From Arion vulgaris (Eukaryota; Mollusca; Gastropoda; Stylommatophora; Arionidae): a stretch of 64,000 nt of DNA. The stretch covers positions 52,170,407-52,234,406 of the forward strand of contig CM036762.1 of the NCBI GenBank assembly GCA_020796225.1, given 5' to 3'. The notes beneath the pieces are model-generated. The model did no database searches. It saw only the letters and a list, made by a program, of their open reading frames with translations, and was not told the DNA's origin. A program made the translations under genes and the position numbers. Below are positions 13,501-25,500 of the stretch, piece by piece; position 1 is the first letter of the stretch, and the number at the start of each line of letters is the position of its first letter.

Positions 13501-16500
13501 CATTTCTGTCTTGTTTCAACAACAATATGTGGTCATGTGGCACATTTCTCGTCTTCTTTGCTTTCTTCTAGCAACAGTTTCTCATTTCTCCACTCTGGCT
13601 GTTCCCAACTTTTCCTCCTACTTTTTGTCAGCCTGATATTTAGGGTTTCTTATTTTGTTCACAGTGCCCTTAAATGTGTTGTTATATTTAAAGGCGCCCG
13701 TGTGCTGCCAGGGCTCGCAAGGGGAGCAAAGAGTAGCAGCACTGCGACCTACAAGGCATGTCGTAAGAGGCGACTAAGGTGGGGTTTGGCGTAGGGCTGG
13801 CTACCCTATCCAGTAGAAAATTTTAGCCACAAAATCCAACCAACCATGAACAAGTCACATAAAAATAAAAACTGTGCCAACCAAGAGGAAAGGAAGCTCT
13901 TCTAGAAGAGGTATGAAGCGATGCAGAGAAAGCCGCAAGGAGTCTACACAGCAGATTATCTTCCTTTCACCTAGGAAAAGCTCCAGAATTGGCACCTGGA
14001 ACGTTAGAAGTATGTATCAAATGGGAAAGACAGCACAGGTTGTAAGTGAGATGAAATTTCACGGATTGGCATCTTGGGATTATGTGAAACTAGGTGGAAT
14101 GGTGCAGGCAAACAATGTCTAAACACAGGAGAAACAATGCTGTTCTCAGGCCATATGGAAGAAAATGCCCCCATAGTGAAGGAGTGGCTTTAATGCTATC
14201 TAAAGAAGCGGAGAAGGCACTAATAAAATGGGAAGCAGTGAGTCCTAGGATAATCACAGCAACATTCAGAACCCCCAAAAAAGAAAGTATTCTTGAATGT
14301 GACCCAGTGTTATGCACCTACCAATGATAAAGAGGAAAAGTAAAAGAGGAATTTTACATAAAACTTCAAAATACTATAGGTAAACAGAGAAATGGGAACA
14401 TCAAAATTCTGATGGGTGACCTCAATGCCAAAATAGGTTCGGACAACATAGGCTACGAGGAGATCATGGGGAAACACGGACTAGGAATAATGAACGAAAA
14501 TGGAGAACTATTCACTAATTTCTGTGCAGCAAATCAATACGTCATAGGTGGAAGTGTCTTTCCACATAAAAGAATACATAAATAACCTGGGTATCACCAG
14601 ATCACAGAACAGAAAATCAAATTGATCACATATGCATAAACAAGAAATTCAGGTCATCTCTACAAGATGTAAGGGTCCCAAGGGGGGCAGATGTAGATTC
14701 GGATCACCATTTGCTGATAAGTAAAATTAAACTGAAGCTTAAGCGATACATAACATCCCATGAACATAGACACCAATATAATGTAGGATACCTCAGAAGT
14801 CAAGAAACAAAGGAACAGTTCACGGTCACAGTCTCTAATAAGTATGAGGTGTTGCGGCAATTAGAAGATGAGGTGAGTGCGGAAGAATGCTGGCAGCAAG
14901 CCAAAAATATTTGGAATGAAACATGCACAGAGGTATTAGGAAAAAAGGAGCGGAATCATAAGGCATGGATAACTCCAGAAACTCTCAAGGAAATAGAAGA
15001 AAGGAAAAGAGGAAAGCAGATTTAAATAATACCAAAACTAGAACTGCCAAAGCCATAGCCCAGGAAAAGTACACAGAAGCTAGCAAGAAAGTGAAGAAAC
15101 AAATAAAGTTAGATAAAAGACAATACGTAGAAGATCTAGCAAGAGAAGCAGAGGTAGCTGCAGGAAAAGGAAACCTTAGGGATCTTTACAATATCACTAG
15201 AAAGCTAGCAGGAAAATACAGACCATCAAATGGGTTGATCAAAAATAGTAGTGGGGAAACTATCACTAATGTTAGAGACCAAATGGAAAGATGGATGGAA
15301 TACTTCAAGGAACTCCTGAACAGACCAGCACCTACAAACCCCCAGATATCCAACCGGCAGAAATTGACTTGGACATCAACTGTGAGAAACCATCCAAGGA
15401 GGAGATTAGTAAAGCCATTAAACTTTTAAAAGATGGAAAAGCGACCGGTCCAGATGGTATTCCAGCGGAGGCGGTTAAAGCCAACATAAACACATCCACA
15501 GAAATACTGTATAAATTATTTAGCAGAATCTGGGAGACCGAAGAAATACCAGCAAACTGGAGAGAAGGATACCTGGTGAAGCTACCAAAGAAAGGGGACC
15601 TTCAGAAGTGTGAAAACTATAGGGGAATAATGCTGTTGTCAGTACCTGGGAAAATACTAAGCAGAGTCATCCTGGAGAGACTGAGAGATGCCATCGATAT
15701 AAAGCTAAGAGATGAACAGGCAGGCTTCTAACCAAATAGATCCTGTGCTGATCAGATAGCCACATTACGTATAATAATAGAGCAAAGTATTGAATGGAAA
15801 TCCCCACTTTATATCGGATTTGTTGATTATGAGAAGGCTTTTGACAGTATTGATAGGAAAACCCTTTGGAAATTAATGAGGCATTATGGAATCCCACAGA
15901 AAATTATTAACCTAATAAAAGCAACATATACAGATATGAAATGTAGAGTTCTTCATGAAGGTAAACTAACAGATACTTCGGAATAGAAACAGGAGTGCGT
16001 CAGGGATGCCTCCTATCACCTTTGTTGTTCTTACTGACAATAGACTGGATTATGAAGACCACAGTAACTAACACCAGAAATGGAATCCAATGGACTCTGA
16101 CAGAGCAACTAGATGATCTGGACTTCGCTGATGATATAGCCCTTCTGTCACATACACGAAATCAGATGCAGGATAAGCTTAACACATTGAATCAAAGGTC
16201 CCAGCAACTAGGGCTGAACATTCATAAGGGAAAGACAAAGATATTGAGAATTAACCAAGCAAACGACAACTCAATCTCCCCGGGGAAATCCCACTTCAAG
16301 AAGTAGAATCATACACATATTTGGGCAGCAACGTAGACAAAGAGGGTGGAACAGATAGAGATGTTAAAATAAGAATACAGAAGGCAAGAGGAGCTTTCAT
16401 TGCACTGGGAAACATTTGGAAGTCCAAAGAAATCAAATCTAGAACAAAAATTCGGATATTTAACTCTAATGTTAAAGCAGTTCTACTGTATGGGTCAGAA

Positions 16501-19500
16501 ACATGGAGAACAACTAAAACAATAGCGCATAAATTGCAAACATTCATCAACTGGTGTCTGCGCAGAATAGAGGGAATAAGATGGTATGATAGGGTCACAA
16601 ATGAGGAACTTATGGAGAGAACAAGACAGATTCCAGTGAACGAACAGGTTAAAAAAGACGCTGGCGCTGGATAGGACACACTTTGCGAAACCGGAGGGGA
16701 ATATAACAAGAAGGGTCCTTGCCTGGAACCCGCAGGGACAGCGAAAGAAGGGAGGCCGAGAAATACATGGAGACGAGATTTGGAGGCGGAGATCAACAAT
16801 ATAAAGAAGAGCTGGAGGGAGCTGCAGGAGATAGCTAGAGATAGGAAGACTTGGCATGAGTTGGTTGAGGGCCTATGCCCCAACCCGGGTAAAAAGGCAA
16901 AGAGAGAGAGAAGAGAGATATTTAAAGGACAACACTGTCAGCATTTGTCAATGGCTACTATTGCATCATCAAACTTCTCACACTTGCTTGTTGGTAGAAA
17001 TATTGCTCCGCTGACTACCTTTGACATTGAGATCACCACAGAAAATGACATGTTCCTACTGTGATAGAATCTCAGTGTTAATCTCAGTAGAATTAAAACA
17101 CTGCCATCTCAGGACATTCTCTAACACAAAATAGTGTTTAACCTGGTGGCAAGTGAGAAGCTGTTGTTCATGCCTCATTCTTCTATAACATTTTGTTACT
17201 TCCAGCTTGGCACTTTTGTGCTACATCTCCTTGGGTTTTATATTTGCATCAATTTTACAGGAAGTTCTTCATGTTCTTCTCATATCCTCACTTATGAACC
17301 TAAGAGCTTCATTTTGGACTTTGTCTAATTTTGTTTGTCTGATTTTGGTTACTGCTGATTGTAGTGACAGATTGTAATTTATGATTGCACAGTGGTTTGT
17401 ATCTTGCTCATCTTAATTTATCTTTGTATTTGTTTGAGACTGTTTTCCTAAACTTTGGTTGGTTTTCTAACCTTCATGCTAAGACACAGTTATATGTCAT
17501 AATAAGGATGTCTCTTAACATTTATTTTGTGTGAATGGGGGCTGCCCTTACTGGTAGTGCCGCAACAGCGGAATACCCAGTTACGTTTGAAACATGTAAA
17601 ATCTCGCGTAGACATTCTGTCGAATAAGAGCTGTTCCGAATTTGTTTAAATTTAGTGGCTTTATGATGACCCCAACCCGTTCCGTTGACCATGATAAATG
17701 ATCACTGCACTTTGATCTTTGAGAAAAGGCAGAGATGCGTCTGTATTTGCTTCTTTCCTACCTTGGTCTTGCTCGCTCTATACCAATTCTATTATATAGT
17801 TTACACAGTTTTATATAGTTTACCATTATATCAGTTTTACACAGGTAGAGGTTTTCTTTAATGATGTGCTATTAACCAGTTTTGAGTGCATTTCTGGTCA
17901 AGAACAGGACATATTGGACTGAATTACCACCTACACAGAATAAACCCCACACACCTACCACACTGTAGAAAGTGCAGTCACTCATGTGAGACAGTACATC
18001 ATATCTTGCTTGAATGTCCTGGACTACATAAAGCTAGACAAGAACTCCTCCCACCACACCCATCTATTCATAATACCCTTTACACTAGTCTTCCACAATT
18101 ACAGAACACATGCAGATTCTACAAGCTGCCCAAGAGTGAAAACTCGCAGCCCTGGTTAGAAGAAGAAGAATAAGAAGAAGAGTGCATTTCTGAAAGTGAA
18201 TGAAGATATAGATATGTTAGGAGCCATCTGCTTATTTTGTTTTACACTTATTAACGATAAAAGTGAGCGAAGAACAAAGAACAGTTTTTCTATTTATAAA
18301 TTGGTACATTTGGTGTGAATGTTCTCCCCTTGTTAGTGTTTGCATCCAGTCTTAATTTGAGTTGTCTGTTCTTATTAGGGGTGACTACTCTTACACACAA
18401 CCACAGTTTCTTGACCAAGAATACAGAAACACACTGCTACTGAAAGAACTGGATTACTTGGATGGGGACATCATTTGCTTGCAGGAAGTCTGCCCTGCAT
18501 ATTACACCAAAACATTACTGCCAGCCATGAAAAGGTCAGATATATTGCTTAAAATAGTATATTTTGGAACATATCATATCATAAAATGTGAAATATCTGA
18601 TATTCTTATGTACTACTGAAAAATGAAAATCGTGGCATGTCCTAAAGGACGTAGCCATCAACCACAGTAAACGAGTCGTTGATTTTCTAGGCACCACTTA
18701 TACGTTCAGTAGTTTGCCATTGCTTTCTGAACGGTGAGGTCTATTTTACCTTTTGTAAAATCCCACAGAAACAAATTTTCTTCCAAACTTGCCCACCGTG
18801 GGGTTTGAACCATGTACGCTTGGGTTCGTGATCAAGCTCACTACCGCTTGAGCTACAGACGCTCACTATGTACAACTACTGTTGTATATTCTTGTTCCCA
18901 GTGAAACTATTTTGGTTTGTTTACATTGCCACTTCTCTATATTTTTCTTCTGTGTTCATGCTATTACATAACTTGTCTCAGCTCTACAGTCTCTGACTAG
19001 ATTCATCGTTGTAGGTCATTATAAGCTGATAAATTCTGTAGTACTTCATTTTAATTCTCACTATCAACATCCTCAGGCATTGGACAAACTCATTTTGGGT
19101 TCATCCTCTAATGCACTACCTCATTGGAGAAGGCACACCTGTATGGCAGGGGACACTCAGGCGAACACAAGAAGAATAAGAATCCTCTAATGCAGCAGAC
19201 ATCTTAATATTCCATGGTCAATGTGATCAAGTCTGCTTGATCACTTTTTACTTCAATTTCAACCAGATGATTCAATGTCTCTGATTCTGTTTCCACATAC
19301 TGGAAGCAGAGGACATTTATGATGTCTGGCGTATGAGAGAAATTTTGAAAGACTGTTGCGGTGGCAAAGTTCTGCTCAAGACAAGCTATTTATTTCCCCT
19401 TTTCTTTTCTTTGCTATTGTATTGTCTAGCAAGGTTTAAGCTCTGTCAGAACTCCCAACTTAAAACCATGAATCTTGTAATCTGAACTGCTAGTGCAAAT

Positions 19501-22500
19501 TTTCAGCTGGTGAAACTGCTTGGGTTAAGTTCCTCTCATAGCCCTTGGTGGCTGTAGCAATTGTCAAGATGCCATTTTCATATCTTCACACTGTTTAGTG
19601 GTTTATGTATGAAGAAAGGAAACCCTTACTGACAGTGAAAGTGCTTTCTAATAGGAGTCTTTGTGTATTTTGTATCAGAGTCCCCTCGCCATGTTAGAAT
19701 CTGAGCAGAAGCTTTATTCTGCAGAGAACGTGAAAATGTAAAAACCACAAGTTTGGACCTGTCTCTTGAGTTGAAAGAGTTTGTTGTGCTAAATGTACAT
19801 CCCGGTTTAATAGTCTACTGATGATCCTTGATCAGGTCAAGACATAGAGGGAATTCATCTATTCCGTATCCACTATTCAATAAACCTCTTTGTACTTTCT
19901 TTTGAAAAATGGTCTTTTTTTCTAATATCTATAATTGTGTGTTACGCCAGTATGATGAGTTTCCATCCTAAGCAAAGGGTACATGAAGCTGGCCCTTTTG
20001 AACGCAACAGTTTGAAATTCACAATTTATCACTGGAGAAATTAATTTTTGATTTATTAATCTGAGGGGTTATTAATGCTTATTGTGTCTCTCTTTCGTAT
20101 ATTTTCTATTGTAGTTTCCCTGTGTGGGCCTGGCCCATGATCAAATCCACAATGAGAAGTTTGTTTTGGATGTTTCTTGCTGAGCAGTATTTTAGAGAAT
20201 CGAAATTTGCCTGTTTTGTCTGACTCTAGAATTGTTGTGTGAAATATTTCTTCTTCAGTGACTTGATTTGATTGGCCATCTTGGTGTATGTATGTTCGCC
20301 TCCTTTACTCAGCTGTTGTCTGATGATCCGTCTGTGTATATAGGTCCCTCGGGATGGGTATGAGGTGTCAATGTGTTCTAGTGTCTTTGCTTTCAAGATG
20401 GGACCTGTTTCTTCACCCTTTTGTCTACATTTGGAATTGTTGTTATCACTGTGAAGTTGGGCTGTAGGTCTGTGTTGTTGAATGGTACTATCATTTCCCA
20501 GGTTGCTGGGTCTTTGAGAGGATGTCCATGTTTTTGCAGAGAGTGATTTTGACAAGTGATGGAAGCTGTGTCTTTTATGCGGTTTTGGTTGGTTCTTGAT
20601 TGTTTGGTGCATGGGGTTATTTTCTGTGCGTTTGAACTTTTCTGATAGTGTGAGTATTTTTTGTTCCCTGCGTCGTCCCAGGCTCTCAATGCCAGCAGTT
20701 GCTTCTAGATCTTTGATTAGACAAGCTATTTGATGATGATACAACTACTTGTTGCTTTTTCTATAATGCTATTGTATTGTACCTAGACAATGGTTTAAGC
20801 TCTGTGCCAGAACTCCCAACTTAGAACACCATGAATTTTCTTGTAATCTGAACTGTTCCTATGCAGATCTGTCCAGCCTGGTTGAAGCTGCTTGGGGTTA
20901 AGCTCCTCTGGCATAGCTCTTAGGGTGGTTGGGGTAGCAAAATTGTCAAACCACAAAGACTGCACATTTCACTTTATTATCTGTCCACACTGTTTATGCC
21001 TAAGAGAACATTCATCAAAATGTATGGCCGGACAGAATGGAACCATTTCCATACAGTGACCAGAATGACATGCATGCTTGCTGTAATAATGGACAGATGT
21101 TTTGTAATTAATTTTGACTTCTATCAGAAGATACCACGATCCGCCATGTTGAGGAATCAATGGAAGGCGAATGAAAGACTCTGGCCAAAAACAATTTTGC
21201 AGAGAACCGTGAAAACTGAAATAAGAACCACAAAAGTCTTTAGGTACCTTACAAAGGATAGCTACAAATGGAGTGAGTTGAAGAGAGTTTGTTACTGCCC
21301 TAAATGTACACTGCCAGGTTTAATAGTTACTGATTTCTTCACGTTGATCAGGTCAAGAACATAGGAAAGAGGACAAATTTACATCTATTTCCCGTTATCC
21401 ACTATTCAAAGTAACAACTGTAGTTAGCACAGCTTATTAACTGGAAACAAATGAGAGCTAAACATTGTTCTCTAATATATCTATAATTGTGTGTTCACAG
21501 CCGAGGATATGATGGCAGTTTCATCAAAAGAACAAAGGAGTACTGGGATGAAGGGGAAGCGACCTTTGTGAAAACGTCAAAGTTTGATATAATTTCACAA
21601 CAATCCTCATCACTGGGAGAACTAGCATTCAAGGTATATTTGAATATTATTAATCTAGATGGATGTTATTAACTGTCTTATTGTGTCTTCTCATTTCTGT
21701 ATATTTTCTAGCATAGTAGTTAGTGCACCTGCTACGTGGGCACATGGTCCCATGATCAAATCCCACAATGAGAATTAATGTTTTTGGTAACTATGTCAGC
21801 TCTCAGGTTGAGCCAGATCCATTTAGATTGAATGGAAATTTAGGACCATTAGGGATTTATTGTCTGACTCTAGATGTTGTGTGCTGTGTAAGAAGTGAAT
21901 TTCTTCACTTCTGTTGTATCTTTTGCTTGATAAAGACCTTTTGGTCGAAATGTTGCTGTGTATTGTTATTGTATTTTGTAAAACTACAGTACTTTGTTTT
22001 TATGTGTTTCGCCAACTCTCGTACCTCATTCTCAGTTCTTCCTTCTACTCTTGTTTCTCAGTCTGACCATTTGAATGTTCAACCCAGCTCATTATGCTTT
22101 TAATTAATGACTTTTTTAAAATCATTGTTTTCATTACCTAACAGGAACTAGATGATAGTGGACTGAGCCCAGAAGTGAGTCAGGCAGCAAAGAAATACTT
22201 GGATAGAGCAGATGTAATATTGTTGACAGAACTCAACTGTAAGAAGACTGAGAAAGTTATCACTGTATGTAACATTCATGTTGTCTACGACCTCAAAGCA
22301 CCTGATGTGCAGTGTATTCAGGTGAGTCATCTGTCTGAAAGTAGTTATGCTTAACATGTCATGCTTGCATCTGCTACTATAGTTCATTCCAAAATTTGTG
22401 ATCACACCAAGGTTTAATTTGTACGAAATCTACTTGATGGATAAAAGTAATTTTTTTCATGCAGTCTTAATTACCGCACGATCTTGCGAATTCATGTTTA

Positions 22501-25500
22501 ACTAATTGGTAGGTAGCTTAGTTAATGCAGAAAACGTTTTTTGTTATATAACTTTGCATAAGCACAACAAAATGATAACCAAAGTTTAGAATTTACATTA
22601 ACACACAACATGGTGGCGAATGTTTGCAAAGGCATATCCCTATTACATATTATAAAAAAAAGGTGACATTGTGAACAAATGATACCTTCCACTTCTATAA
22701 ATGAAAATAAATGGTATGAGTGGATGACGTTTATAGAAGTTTCTAACCTCCAGCGCTTACGTGGATATACTGTCCTGGGCATGCGGGTGTTTACGGTAAT
22801 GAGAGAGCGGACAGGCTTGCATCAACAGCATTGATTGTTGGGGAGTTGAAGATGGATAAGGGGATATTCTTCGGTCTCTTCGAGACTCTCTGTTGGACGA
22901 GGACACTAAAATCGATGTTGAATCGATCAAGCGATTTAAGCAGTTTGGAGTTACCCGTTGTTCAAGTCGAACTGGATGCCTGAGAGGCAGAGTGAGAGGT
23001 GTGTTTAATCAGCGAGCCACAGGAACCATCAGTATGCATACTCTTCGATATCTGTTGGGGAGACTGAGCACCTATGGGTCTGCCCGGAGTGCAATGACGT
23101 CAGTTTAGTAACCAATAACCAAAATGTTGTGTACATACAAAGATGACAGTAGTTAAGATACATTGTGAACTGATTAATCCCAGGACTCCGATTTTGACTT
23201 GCACTGAATTGCATGTGGAACACTGAAATGTTTAGTTTTAGACAAACTGACAATCATACTGTAAAACTTTGACAAGTATACCAAATCAACATCGCTGTTA
23301 TTTTAGTAATAACATAATAAAAAATCTTACAGAACTAAAGGTTTGGGTGGGCAAAAATACTTTAGGAAGGTCGCCACTATTACCTATGTAAAAATCAAGA
23401 ATTTATGTCAAGTGGATTATTTTATATCGATCGGTAAGGATGATCATGAATTTTGGAACGAACTATAGTACCAAACCTGAACGCTGACAACAAACGATAG
23501 AAGAAAACTAGTCATGACAGAGATGAAGTGTCTATGCAGAATGCTGGGTGTAACAAGAAGAGACCGGTTGATAAATGAAGACATCAGGAAATAAGTGGGT
23601 ACAACATCAGTACTAGACTTCATCAAGAAACAAATTAAATGGTTCGGCCACGTAAGCAGATTACCATCAGACAGTGCACCTCAAAGAGCAATGCTGCTCC
23701 GATACAATGGGTACAAAGCAAAAGGCCGGCCACGCAAAGGATGGACCTCAGAGATAACAGAGGCGACAAAAGAGATATCTACGAAGCACATACTAGGGCC
23801 CGTTTTAGAAATCTCTTCCTGACCTGATGCTGTGAGGCAAACAGGATTCGAGAAAGAAAGACTATAGTACAATGTGGGGAGACACTTTGGTACAAGAATA
23901 TTGGTTTTTTAAATTATACTTTTAAAATATGGGGAGAGGGTTGCAAAATGTTTTTTCTCTCATGGTGATACATTTTTATGTCCTTTAGTTTAGTTAACAT
24001 TTTCTAATGAGACTTTGTTGTGGATATTTATCTTTTCTTAGACCTGCTCTTTCTCCCACCTTCCTCTCCTGCCATTAAGTTAGTTTTTTTTTATGAGGTT
24101 GTGACTATTTTGTCAACAAGTCAATCTCTATGTTACCATTAATTTGTTGTTTTGGGTGTTATTTTCTGCCGGAGGCATATCTTCTTCTGCATTCAGTTTC
24201 CCATGTTCAGAAATCTAAACAGACAGAGGAGTTGCTTCCATGAATGTAGTCCTACCCCATGAATCCAGTTCTATCTCATGCATATCATCTTCTGCGATCA
24301 GTTTCCCATGTATAGATATCTAAAGAATAGAGATGAGTTGCCTCCATGAAACCAGTCCTACCCCACACATATTATCTTCTACGATCAGTTTTCCATACTC
24401 AGATATCTAATCAGGTGGAACAAGTTGCCTTCAATAATCCAATCATCACCAGAAGGTTCCCAATGATCCCCACAATTTGCCTTTAATTTAGTCCCCTGGG
24501 TCCAGGTTTCAGAAGTTAGGTAATTGAAGAAGACATATCTAATCCTTTTCATCCTTTACTTGCACCTTTAAAAAAAAAGTTAATTACATATCCTTTACAG
24601 GACTTTGCGAATTAACCCCAGCTTTTTAACACTTTGTGATTTTTCTAGGCATTATTACGTTCAACAGTTTGTCATTGCTTTCAGTACGGGTGGTGCTATC
24701 GTCGTTTTGTAAAAATCCACGCGAAACAATTTGCAACCAAACTGTCCCCAGTGTGATTCGAACTCAAAGCGTCTGGGTTAATAGACCGAGTCACTATCCC
24801 TTGAGTGACAGACGCCACCTACTTGCACCATACCCTGCTAAAAAGCAACTGTTAATTTCTCTATGATATTTCTTTACAATCCCATAGGAGGAATGTTTTT
24901 GCACTATTTGTTGCATATCCCTAGTATTGAAACTTATGCATTCAATTCCTTGCGACTTTAACTAGGAGGACATTATCCAAAACTTTCCTTCAAATCTCAG
25001 ATGCTTGCTTAAATCATTGTGTTGAACAATGAAATACCAGTACTGTTATTCTAAAACTGTTAAAACTTGTCATACAGTGTAACAAATATTGTTCAATAGA
25101 AGTGTTGAAAAAATGTTTTATGCAATTTGTGATTGAAATGTTTTGTTCTTTGTAGTTTTTAATGATCTTATTTAAACCTGTTGATTTGAAATCCATTGAA
25201 CATCAGGTTGCCTGTGCCATCAAGCAGCTGGTAGAGAAAGCTGTCAGCGATCTCAACCCTCATATTATCTGCGGGGACTTCAACTCGGATGTAACAAGCC
25301 CTGGCTACCAGCTTGCCAAAGATGGATACTTGTCTGATGACCACATCCAGAAACTTCAAGCTCTGCAAAATTTGGATAATACAGATGGATCTGTAAGTTG
25401 TGGGTTGTTTTGTTTGTCTGTTATAAATTCAGACATGGTCATTATCCTTAATATGGCTCCTCATACACATTTTTGCATGAAGGCTTGCTATCCTAATCAC

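Larger units (their letters stand above)
20733..21905 (+). repeat. Copy B of intron-6/exon-7 duplication (contains functional exon 7)
   Basis: Partner of 19369-20249. It contains the intact exon and about 750 nt of intron upstream of it. It begins at GACAAGCTATTTGATGATGA, which also resembles the (GAT)n-type 3' tail of the RTE fragment near 58820, so the duplication may have begun in repeat sequence. Confidence 0.68.

Noticed and set aside
16296..16883. 195-codon minus-strand frame
   Set aside because: Shadow of the RTE C-terminal coding region on the plus strand.
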